NCBI GenBank assembly: GCA_022771185.1
Contig: JALFCJ010000129.1
Location: forward strand, 1-17,540
Direction of reading: 5' to 3'
Origin: Spirochaetales bacterium
Lineage (GTDB): Bacteria > Spirochaetota > Spirochaetia > Sphaerochaetales > Sphaerochaetaceae
DNA length: 17,540 nt
This document shows, piece after piece, positions 1 through 6,113 of the stretch (the stretch's first letter is position 1; every line of letters begins with the position of its first letter). A program made the translations under genes and the position numbers. The notes beneath the pieces are model-generated. The model was not told the origin of the DNA and searched no databases. It was given only the letters and a program-made list of their open reading frames with translations.

Positions 1-89
1 TGAAAAGAGGATTTTTGGATAACATCTAAACCTTTTTGAGCTGAAGGGAATAAATGTAAGCTCCATGATAAGGTTTAATGAATAGTTGA

Positions 90-564
90 TATACTCACGG
101 TATTGAATGTAATTTAACTCTAGTGTCTGATGCTCGAATCGCCTCTATTGAGAGTGTTTCATCAATGAGGTCAGGCTTTTTTGTTCAAAAACTCTCCTTT
201 TGTTGAGTTATGTGGAGGCTTACATCATCAAAATAAATCCACTTCCATCTCTCCCCCAAGGGACATCAACAGTCTTTACCTTTCCGTCAGGTAGCTTCAC
301 CCTGGGGACCCTTGCTGTTATGTAGCATCGGTACTGGAAGAAGTTCAGATGCCTCCAAGTCCTTTCCCTCGTATCGTATACTGGGTAACAGACGCCGGAG
401 TCTCCATATTGGAACATTGTCCCTTCTTTGAAGTCTATCTCTATCCTCATCTCCAGCCTTTCTGGATTCTTGGAGGATGGTGCCATCTCAAGGCTTTTTA
501 TGAACCATGGCTCCCTTATGCCTAGAGCCATAGAGAATACTTGCTGGAAATGAGGATCGATCAT
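90..564 (-). pseudogene. Decayed ISL3-family transposase (N-terminal remnant)
   Basis: The open part (220-564, 114 codons, preceded by an AGGAGC ribosome site) matches the N-terminal zinc-finger region of ISL3-family transposases (IS204/IS1001/IS1096/IS1165 type): a YDTRERTWRHLNFFQYRCY block, then VPRV, VPWGRDGSGF. Full-length members exceed 400 residues, so this one is broken. A stop follows GSGFILMM at 220-222. In another frame, about 90-184, weak similarity resumes (an EAIRASDTR stretch resembling the VGEHDTR helix-turn-helix segment), which suggests frameshifts and small insertions. The zinc-binding cysteines are also degraded: only one of the expected CxxC-type group remains before YDTRERTW. 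No DDE catalytic domain is seen before the window edge. The family call for the open part is strong. The extension to 90 is an inference from limited similarity. Confidence 0.8.
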
Positions 565-663
565 TTTGTTGCTCCTATGAAATTGATGTCTAACTAATCA
601 TATTATAGGAATGGGAATACTTTCTCTATCTATACTTTAACCCACTATAAATAATGAAAGGCC

Positions 664-1695
664 CTATATCTCAGCAAAACGACAATTTGATAAAACGATG
701 TCATAAGGGAGTTTCAACAGTTCTGCACCCTTTTGAATAGATATCTCGTCTTCGTTTACTGCACGATATACCAACTGCTCAAAGAGAGTAGGCGCTTCAG
801 ATAATATTCGGGATTGTTCGTTCTTTACTCCACCGGCTTGAATAAAATAATTGCGATATACGCTATCGTTGATAATGCCGCATAAGTGTGCTCTTACAAC
901 AAGCATGGACATGGCAATCCCGTACTCTTTGCATACCATATACATGTCAGTGGTGATGGATTTTCTTCTGATTCCAAGTTCACGTATTGCATCTTCTTTG
1001 GGGAATAGGAAGGCACCAGCAATGGCCGTGGCATGTTTTTCTGCTTCTTTATCTTTCATCGTCACAGGCCATGAAAATGCAAAATGTGCCACTTCATGCA
1101 GGACTGTAGTACGAATTCGCTCTGCAGTCATATTTTTGTTTATTGCAATGTATGGCCTATCATTTACACTTCCGTTTATTCCAGAGAAGCCATCATTATC
1201 TATGTCCAAAAGATATACAAGTACACCTAAGTTTTCTAATAGTTCAATCAGGTTCCCTATAGGTCCATGTTCAGGTAACCCAAGATATCGCCTTAAAGAC
1301 TTTCCATCTTCTTCTGGTTCCCCTGATACTTCAATCTTATGCATCGATGGGCTTTGGGGGAGGATTTCTCCTCCAAGTAGCTCAACAGCTTCATAGAACC
1401 TATTGAAGTATTCTTCTACAGATTCCTGTACGTACTCTTGTTGACCCTTGGAAAGCTTATTATTCTTTCTGAACTCATCATGGCTAAAAATAAGATTTAA
1501 GTTTCTTACTGCCAAAAAGTCCGCAATATTTACACCTAGAGCTTTGGCTAGGGCTTTAATGGTAGGCATGTCTGGTCTTCTATCACCATTTTCGTAGTTT
1601 GTGATTGCCATAGGCGTCACACCTACTTTAGAGGCAAGTGCAGCTTTAGTAAGGTTGTTCTTTAATCGATAGTATTTAAGATTCTTGCTAAACAT
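664..1695 (-). CDS. XRE-type regulator fused to M78 (ImmA/IrrE) metallopeptidase
   Basis: A 343-residue protein. Residues 1-62 form a Cro/CI-type helix-turn-helix (TKAALASKVGVTPMAITNYE plus the following helix). Residues about 145-240 carry a zinc peptidase of the M78 family with HEVAH at 200-204 and a downstream acidic ligand region (KEAEKHATAIAGAFLFP, 216-232). The family joins DNA binding to proteolysis: ImmA cleaves the phage/ICE repressor ImmR, and IrrE/PprI cleaves DdrO after DNA damage. One-piece versions are found in mobile elements, toxin-antitoxin-like loci and stress regulation. The start has a GGGGG-type ribosome site and fits the family N-terminus. The nearest neighbour on its 3' side is a broken transposase, so the gene may be an island remnant, but the reading frame and zinc motif are intact. 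No partner toxin or repressor is seen in the window. An inverted repeat over its promoter suggests self-regulation. Confidence 0.88.
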   Translation of the reverse strand: MFSKNLKYYRLKNNLTKAALASKVGVTPMAITNYENGDRRPDMPTIKALAKALGVNIADFLAVRNLNLIFSHDEFRKNNKLSKGQQEYVQESVEEYFNRFYEAVELLGGEILPQSPSMHKIEVSGEPEEDGKSLRRYLGLPEHGPIGNLIELLENLGVLVYLLDIDNDGFSGINGSVNDRPYIAINKNMTAERIRTTVLHEVAHFAFSWPVTMKDKEAEKHATAIAGAFLFPKEDAIRELGIRRKSITTDMYMVCKEYGIAMSMLVVRAHLCGIINDSVYRNYFIQAGGVKNEQSRILSEAPTLFEQLVYRAVNEDEISIQKGAELLKLPYDIVLSNCRFAEI

Positions 1696-1711
1696 ATTTA
1701 TGCCCCCTATT

Positions 1712-1750
1712 GTGTTTATATTATATAATAAAAAATTAAAATATAAACAC
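1712..1750 (-). promoter_or_regulatory. Promoter and probable auto-operator of the XRE-M78 gene
   Basis: Two 11-base arms, GTGTTTATATT at 1712-1722 and AATATAAACAC at 1740-1750, form a perfect inverted repeat with a 17-base AT-rich spacer. On the - strand a TATAAT box lies at 1725-1720, inside the repeat, with a weak TGTTTA-like -35 at about 1749-1744. The right arm therefore covers the -35 region and the left arm sits just downstream of the -10. This is the usual geometry for an XRE dimer pair repressing its own gene. The repeat is seen directly; the protein that binds it is inferred. Confidence 0.65.
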
Positions 1751-1824
1751 TTGATTCATGGTTTCTTGTTTATCTCTATTAAAAATACACATTGGAATAC
1801 AGAATCATATTATTCTAATTAGGA

Positions 1825-1861
1825 GATAATCATTTCTATAATTTTTGGCTTTGTGATTATC
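1825..1861. repeat. Inverted repeat in the 1696-2077 intergenic region
   Basis: GATAATCA (1825-1832) and TGATTATC (1854-1861) are perfect 8-base arms with a 21-base spacer. The surrounding 380-base gap is very AT-rich and shows no gene. The arms resemble Fur-type half sites but do not form a recognisable Fur box, and no U-tract follows that would make a terminator. The function is unknown. Confidence 0.4.
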
Positions 1862-1914
1862 ATTGTCCATAAGATGAAATGAATTAAGTCAGGGGTGTGT
1901 TCTTTTATTAGAGC

Positions 1915-1942
1915 TTAGGAAAATATAAAGTATTTTTCCTAA
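1915..1942. repeat. AT-rich hairpin upstream of the starch-binding operon promoter
   Basis: TTAGGAAAA (1915-1923) and TTTTCCTAA (1934-1942) are perfect 9-base arms around a 10-base spacer. The repeat lies about 75 bases upstream of the operon's -35 box. It could be a regulator site or a weak end for incoming transcription. Neither can be decided from the sequence. Confidence 0.45.
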
Positions 1943-1990
1943 ATAAAGTATTATTACTTAAAATAAAATCTTATAAAATAATAATTTATT

Positions 1991-2010
1991 AAAAGAAAAC
2001 GCTTTCCTTT
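1991..2010. promoter_or_regulatory. LacI-family operator of the maltodextrin operon
   Basis: A 20-base imperfect palindrome centred on the CG at 2000-2001, with core GAAAACGCTTTCC (1995-2007). Eight of ten base pairs are symmetric. The central CG flanked by A-rich and T-rich arms is the classic pattern bound by LacI/CcpA-family proteins. The operon it precedes ends with a LacI-family gene (7822-8826), the most likely partner. The centre lies about 50 bases upstream of the predicted transcription start and upstream of the -35 box, so it does not overlap the promoter in the simplest repressor arrangement. A second site or looping, or activation, is possible. Confidence 0.7.
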
Positions 2011-2017
2011 TTTTACT

Positions 2018-2046
2018 TTGACTTCCCCTTGGATGGACCACATACT
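2018..2046 (+). promoter_or_regulatory. Promoter of the maltodextrin operon
   Basis: TTGACT (2018-2023) and CATACT (2041-2046) with a 17-base spacer match a vegetative sigma-70 promoter at 5/6 and 4/6 positions. Predicted transcription would start near 2053, giving a leader of about 37 bases to the start codon at 2090. Confidence 0.6.
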
Positions 2047-2089
2047 TTGAAAAAAGAGAAACATCTTTCTATCATTTATGGAGGAAAAC

Positions 2090-3127
2090 ATGAAGAAGGT
2101 ATTAGTAGTATTAATCGCTCTTTCTCTTGCTTTGTCCCTATATGCACAAGGTGCTCAAGAGACTGTAGTGGAACAAAAAGAAGAAGCAAAAGTTGAGGAT
2201 ATCGTTGTGTATGCCAAAGTCCCGGCAGAGTGGCAGTATGCAACAATTTGGGCTTGGGAGAATGCTAGTGGCAAGAATGCTTTTGATGGTGTTTCTTGGC
2301 CGGGAGTGCCAATGATTCCAGATGCAGCCAATGAAGGATGGTATTATATCTGGGTTCCTGGATATGTTGATATCGTAATTATCAACGGCCAGATGAATGG
2401 CAACGATATCCAGACAGATGGAATCGGGGTCAAGGGCTCCAGCTGGATAACAATTAATGGCGATAAATCAGCAAACGTAGTTTCCAGTAAGATTACTTCC
2501 GGAGATCTTCCAGAGAAGGAATCAAGACACTGGGTATATGCAACAGTTGATGAGAGTTGGGAAAATCCTTGTGTCTGGGCTTGGAATGTAGAGAGTGGAA
2601 AGAATGCATTCTCTTCTTGGCCAGGAATGGCAATGAGACCATTGGGCGAAGGAAAATATAGTGCCATGGTCCCTGATTTCTGCGATGGCCTCATCATTAA
2701 TGGAAACGGCGGAACAGTACAGACTGTAGATATCAAGGACTTGGATCCAGCAGACATCTGGGTGACTGTTGATAAAGACGGAAAGGAAGATATCTCATAT
2801 TCAGATCCTTCTAAGAAAGTAGAGAACATCACTATTTATGCAAAAGTGCCTGAAGAATGGGATGAGCCTTGTCTATGGGCTTGGTCAGATCCAGATGGAG
2901 CTGGTGCTTATACAACTTGGCCAGGTGCTCAGTTTGAGATGGGCGAGAACGGTTGGTATGAAATATCGGTAGGTGGCTGGATTAACTCAATCATCGTAAA
3001 TGCCAATGGTGGTACTATACAGACAGGCGACGAACACAAAGGTAACATCGAAAAGGGTAGGGACCTATGGATTGTCGTTACTTCTCCTGAAGTATCCGAA
3101 GTATATTACGAGGAACCAGCACTTTAA
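2090..3127 (+). CDS. Secreted protein with three tandem starch-binding modules (CBM26-like)
   Basis: A 345-residue exported protein. Residues 1-19 form a signal peptide (two lysines, hydrophobic core, SLYA then QGAQE) with no lipobox cysteine. A short acidic linker (residues 20-36) follows, then three repeats at about 37-124, 147-227 and 247-330. Each repeat has the pattern I-x-YA-x-V-x-x-x-W, a WAW motif, W-P-G, a GWY/GKY strand, then I-I-N-x-N/Q-G and I/V-Q-T. These are the aromatic-rich strands of starch-binding module 26. There is no catalytic domain, sortase signal or membrane anchor. It probably captures starch or maltodextrin outside the cytoplasmic membrane and passes it to the downstream transporter. 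ATG 2090 is chosen over the in-frame ATG at 2078 because GGAGG at 2080-2084 overlaps the earlier codon and is correctly spaced for 2090. It is the first gene of the operon and is cut off from the rest by a strong hairpin. The exact CBM family is inferred from pattern memory. Confidence 0.82.
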   Translation: MKKVLVVLIALSLALSLYAQGAQETVVEQKEEAKVEDIVVYAKVPAEWQYATIWAWENASGKNAFDGVSWPGVPMIPDAANEGWYYIWVPGYVDIVIINGQMNGNDIQTDGIGVKGSSWITINGDKSANVVSSKITSGDLPEKESRHWVYATVDESWENPCVWAWNVESGKNAFSSWPGMAMRPLGEGKYSAMVPDFCDGLIINGNGGTVQTVDIKDLDPADIWVTVDKDGKEDISYSDPSKKVENITIYAKVPEEWDEPCLWAWSDPDGAGAYTTWPGAQFEMGENGWYEISVGGWINSIIVNANGGTIQTGDEHKGNIEKGRDLWIVVTSPEVSEVYYEEPAL

Positions 3128-3135
3128 ATTCTATT

Positions 3136-3157
3136 CCGGGGTCCTTCGGGATTCCGG
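3136..3157 (+). other. Intercistronic RNA hairpin with cUUCGg tetraloop
   Basis: CCGGGGTCC (3136-3144), loop TTCG (3145-3148), GGATTCCGG (3149-3157): nine pairs, two of them G-U, closed by C-G around a UUCG loop, which is an exceptionally stable RNA fold. No U-run follows, so it is not a standard terminator. It begins 9 bases after the stop of the starch-binding gene and ends 20 bases before the lipoprotein start. This placement suits an RNA that blocks 3' exonucleases and keeps the upstream message more abundant, as the malE-malF intergenic repeats do in Escherichia coli. The fold is read directly; the role is inferred. Confidence 0.75.
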
Positions 3158-3176
3158 GCATGCTATGAGGATAAAA

Positions 3177-4379
3177 ATGAAAAAACGTAAAGTTATAATC
3201 ATATTGCTCGCTGTTATTTTTGTACTCACAGGATGTGGCAAAAAGAATGCCTCTAACACCTCTTCTCTTGTCATTTGGCATGACAAGGAAGACGCAGTAA
3301 TAGAAGTGCTGGAGAAACATTTGAAAGAAACGGTACCGGAAGTAGAGGTCACCTTTGAAAAGAAGACAGGACTTACAGAATCATTGAAGCTGGTGGGAAA
3401 TGATCCGTCTTCTGCTCCTGATATGTATCTTTTCGCCCACGATAAACTAGGTGTGTATGCTGAAATGGGCATACTGTCGCCGCTTACAGATTTCATCAGT
3501 AAAGAAGAGCTTAATGACTATATTCCTCTGACTCTATCTTCCGCTACATATAAAGGTGAGATATATCAACTGCCATTGTATTTTGAGACTCTTCTCTTTG
3601 TTTACAACAAGAAGTATATGAAGGACGATGAGGTTCCAAAGACAACTGAGGAGCTATATGAATATATGGTAGCCAAGACTAAATATGGTCATTATGGCTT
3701 TGTGGAGCAGCATTCCACACCGTACTATGCAGTTGGATGGGTTCATGCCTTTGGCTCAGATTATATATCTCCCGACGGTGTTCCTCTCTTTGATACAGAA
3801 GAGATGAAAGATGCCCTCGCTTACCATAAGAAGTTTGTCTCTCTTATGCCTGGTGAGACGGAGTATGCAACAGTAAATACTCTTTTCTTGGAAGGCATGG
3901 CACATACTTCCATCGTCGGGCCATGGTTTGTTCCCAGCATTAAAGATAAAGGTATAGACGTAGGCTTTGCTCCAATGCCTGTGGTTGATGAGACAGGTGA
4001 AGCCATCTCTCCTTACTGTGGTGTACAGGGCGTTCATGTGATAAAAGTACATGCAGAGGAGAAGAAAGAAGCTATAACAAAAGTCTTGAAGGCTTTGATG
4101 GATCCGGAGATAGGCGTGGATCTGGCTCTCTCTACAGGAGCTGCTCCTTCTAGGCTCTCTTCCTACGAAAACGTAGATGTAAAGAATAATACTCTTGTTA
4201 TGCTGATGCGTCAGACAGCAGAGAGTGCCGCTCCTATGCCGAATATTCCTGAGCTTGACCCTATATTTGTGGTTGCAGGAAACCTTTTGACAGATATCAA
4301 CATGAGTGGAATGGATATAGATGAAGCTGCAGAAAAAGCCCAGAAGAAGGCTTTGGAATTAATAGGGAATATGAGATGA
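3177..4379 (+). CDS. Maltodextrin ABC transporter solute-binding lipoprotein (MalE-like)
   Basis: A 400-residue lipoprotein. After KKRK and a hydrophobic stretch there is a lipobox LTGC with the lipidated cysteine at position 20. The mature part is a family 1 extracellular solute-binding protein of the maltose/maltodextrin type: LVIWHDKEDAV near the N-terminus, YQLPLYFETLLFVYNKK near residue 130, and a GxxxxSIVGPWFVP stretch in the hinge region near 250. It would bind malto-oligosaccharides at the outer face of the cytoplasmic membrane and deliver them to the two permeases encoded next. ATG 3177 is preferred to ATG 3165 because GAGG (3167-3170) is correctly spaced for it. An upstream open frame to 3000 only overlaps the previous gene. 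The end overlaps the next gene as ATGA. Confidence 0.88.
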   Translation: MKKRKVIIILLAVIFVLTGCGKKNASNTSSLVIWHDKEDAVIEVLEKHLKETVPEVEVTFEKKTGLTESLKLVGNDPSSAPDMYLFAHDKLGVYAEMGILSPLTDFISKEELNDYIPLTLSSATYKGEIYQLPLYFETLLFVYNKKYMKDDEVPKTTEELYEYMVAKTKYGHYGFVEQHSTPYYAVGWVHAFGSDYISPDGVPLFDTEEMKDALAYHKKFVSLMPGETEYATVNTLFLEGMAHTSIVGPWFVPSIKDKGIDVGFAPMPVVDETGEAISPYCGVQGVHVIKVHAEEKKEAITKVLKALMDPEIGVDLALSTGAAPSRLSSYENVDVKNNTLVMLMRQTAESAAPMPNIPELDPIFVVAGNLLTDINMSGMDIDEAAEKAQKKALELIGNMR

Positions 4380-5278
4380 ACAAAAAGAATCTGAGAAAGA
4401 AGACGCTAGTTGCATACGCTGTCTCTGCTCCTGCCCTCATTTTGATAGCTTCTATTGTAGTCTTTCCTATTATCTACACCCTTTATATCTCTCTTACCAA
4501 TATGAACACTTACCATTGGTTCAACTATGAGATAATAGGTCTAAAGAATTACCAGAGGGCTCTTACTGTATTTGATTCAGGGTTTTTCTCTGCTCTTCTC
4601 ACTACAATTCTATGGACAGTAGTAAATATCGTCATTCAGCTAATAATAGCCTTTATTGTGGCTAATCTTCTGAATTCTCCGCTTATTAAGCATCAGAAGC
4701 GTCTATATGAGACGATACTTATGTTTCCATGGGCTATGCCAGGATATGTAAGTATACTTCTATGGAAGACAGGTATGTTCAACACTCAGTTCGGTCTCTT
4801 GAATAACTGGGTGCAGAAATTGGGATTTGAGCCTCAGCGCTGGCTCAGTAGCGACGTCAGTGCTTTTATGTGCTGCACAGTCGTAAACCTTTGGTTGGCC
4901 CTTCCATTTATGATCATGATCATGGATGGAGGCTTGAAGAGTATAGATAAGTGCTTATATGAGAGCGCTACAATCGATGGAGCAGGGAAACTGAAACAAG
5001 CAATGGTTGTCACTATTCCATGCCTCAAGCCAATAATCGGGCCCTCTGTAGTGATCACAATATTCACCACCTTCAAGACCTTCGATGTCATATATCTTAT
5101 GGTCCTTCAGACAGGAGCCCAGACAGGTGCCCATATCCAGACGATTATTACTTATGCATATGAGAATGCGTTTATTACAAACAACTATGGGTATTCATCT
5201 GCAATAAGCATCATTATTTTCATTATGCTCATTGCATTTTCATTTGTTACATCTAGGAGGAAGAATGATGACGCGTAA
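4376..5278 (+). CDS. Maltodextrin ABC transporter permease (MalF-like)
   Basis: A 300-residue membrane protein with about six hydrophobic segments, starting with residues 12-40. The ATPase-docking EAA loop is at about 195-218 (ESATIDGAGKLKQAM followed by IPCLKP). It lacks the large periplasmic P2 loop of Escherichia coli MalF, as is usual for short MalF types in Gram-positives and spirochaetes. The start codon overlaps the stop of the binding-protein gene (ATGA), showing translational coupling. It pairs with the MalG-like protein to form the import channel. No ATPase gene follows, so a shared MsmK/MalK-like subunit must act in trans. Confidence 0.9.
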   Translation: MNKKNLRKKTLVAYAVSAPALILIASIVVFPIIYTLYISLTNMNTYHWFNYEIIGLKNYQRALTVFDSGFFSALLTTILWTVVNIVIQLIIAFIVANLLNSPLIKHQKRLYETILMFPWAMPGYVSILLWKTGMFNTQFGLLNNWVQKLGFEPQRWLSSDVSAFMCCTVVNLWLALPFMIMIMDGGLKSIDKCLYESATIDGAGKLKQAMVVTIPCLKPIIGPSVVITIFTTFKTFDVIYLMVLQTGAQTGAHIQTIITYAYENAFITNNYGYSSAISIIIFIMLIAFSFVTSRRKNDDA

Positions 5279-6113
5279 GAGAATCAAGACCATTTCCTCG
5301 AAAATACTATTAAATCTATTCTTCATCGTTGCATGTGCTATGGCGCTTATTCCGATTCTATATGCGCTTTCCATATCTTTCACTAAAGATGCATCCCTCT
5401 TAAGTAAGGATTTCACCTTTATTCCAAAGCACTTTACCCTCGATAACTATAAAGCAGTTTTTACAGAAGAACCTGTTCCCCTTTGGTTCTGCAACTCCAT
5501 ATTCCTTGCCTTTATGACAATATGTCTTTCCCTTTCCACTGCAGTTCCTGCTGCATATATATTCTCTCGCTGGAAGTTTCCTGGAAGAAAGGGAATATTA
5601 AAGGCGCTTCTTCTTTTATATTCGTTCCCTTCTATTCTATCTATGTTCGCTATATATAAGATGATGAGTAATCTTCACCTTATTAATACTCGTATTGGAA
5701 TCATAATAATCTACGCTGGTACTATGAGTGTCTTTGCACTGTGGAATATGAAAGGGTACTTCGACACTATTCCTGTAGAAATAGAAGAGGCGGCAAAGAT
5801 CGACGGCTGCTCTGATTTCAAGATTGTATTGAAGATCGTCACACCGCTGGCTCGACCATCCTTAATAGTTACAGCCACAATGGTTCTTAACTTTGTTTGG
5901 AACGAGTATATCTTCTCAATTAACTTTCTTACAGGAAGTAAAAACGAGACGCTTGCTTCAGGTCTCTATTCATTACAAGCTACTGAGATGTCGGGATCTT
6001 GGCCTGTGTTTGCAGCCGCTGCAATATTGGTGTCTCTCCCTGTGTTGGTTATTTTCTTCTTTTCTCAGAAGTATATGACCAGCGGCCTTACTTCCGGAGG
6101 TGTCAAAGGATGA
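5268..6113 (+). CDS. Maltodextrin ABC transporter permease (MalG-like)
   Basis: A 281-residue membrane protein with six predicted segments. The EAA loop is at 172-197 (EIEEAAKIDGCSDFKIV then TPLARP), and the C-terminus ends GLTSGGVKG, the typical MalG ending. AGGAGG at 5255-5260 favours ATG 5268 (7-base spacing) over ATG 5265 (4 bases). Either start overlaps the end of the MalF-like gene. The upstream in-frame ATG at 5232 adds residues with no family similarity and is rejected. It forms the second half of the permease pair. Confidence 0.9.
   Translation: MTRKRIKTISSKILLNLFFIVACAMALIPILYALSISFTKDASLLSKDFTFIPKHFTLDNYKAVFTEEPVPLWFCNSIFLAFMTICLSLSTAVPAAYIFSRWKFPGRKGILKALLLLYSFPSILSMFAIYKMMSNLHLINTRIGIIIIYAGTMSVFALWNMKGYFDTIPVEIEEAAKIDGCSDFKIVLKIVTPLARPSLIVTATMVLNFVWNEYIFSINFLTGSKNETLASGLYSLQATEMSGSWPVFAAAAILVSLPVLVIFFFSQKYMTSGLTSGGVKG

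Noticed and set aside
851..1396. 181-codon open frame on the + strand
   Set aside because: It lies wholly antisense to the XRE-M78 gene, has no ribosome site and no recognisable domain.
1825..1861. Fur-box-like repeat
   Set aside because: The half sites are too far apart for a 7-1-7 or 19-base Fur box and no iron gene is adjacent.
2344..2832. 162-codon open frame on the - strand
   Set aside because: Antisense to the repeated starch-binding modules; no family similarity.
3000..3176. Upstream extension of the binding-lipoprotein frame
   Set aside because: It overlaps the end of the previous gene and would bury the signal peptide and lipobox inside the protein.
5999..6109. Upstream extension of the GH13 frame
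   Set aside because: It overlaps the MalG-like gene; the start at 6110 has a ribosome site and fits the family N-terminus.
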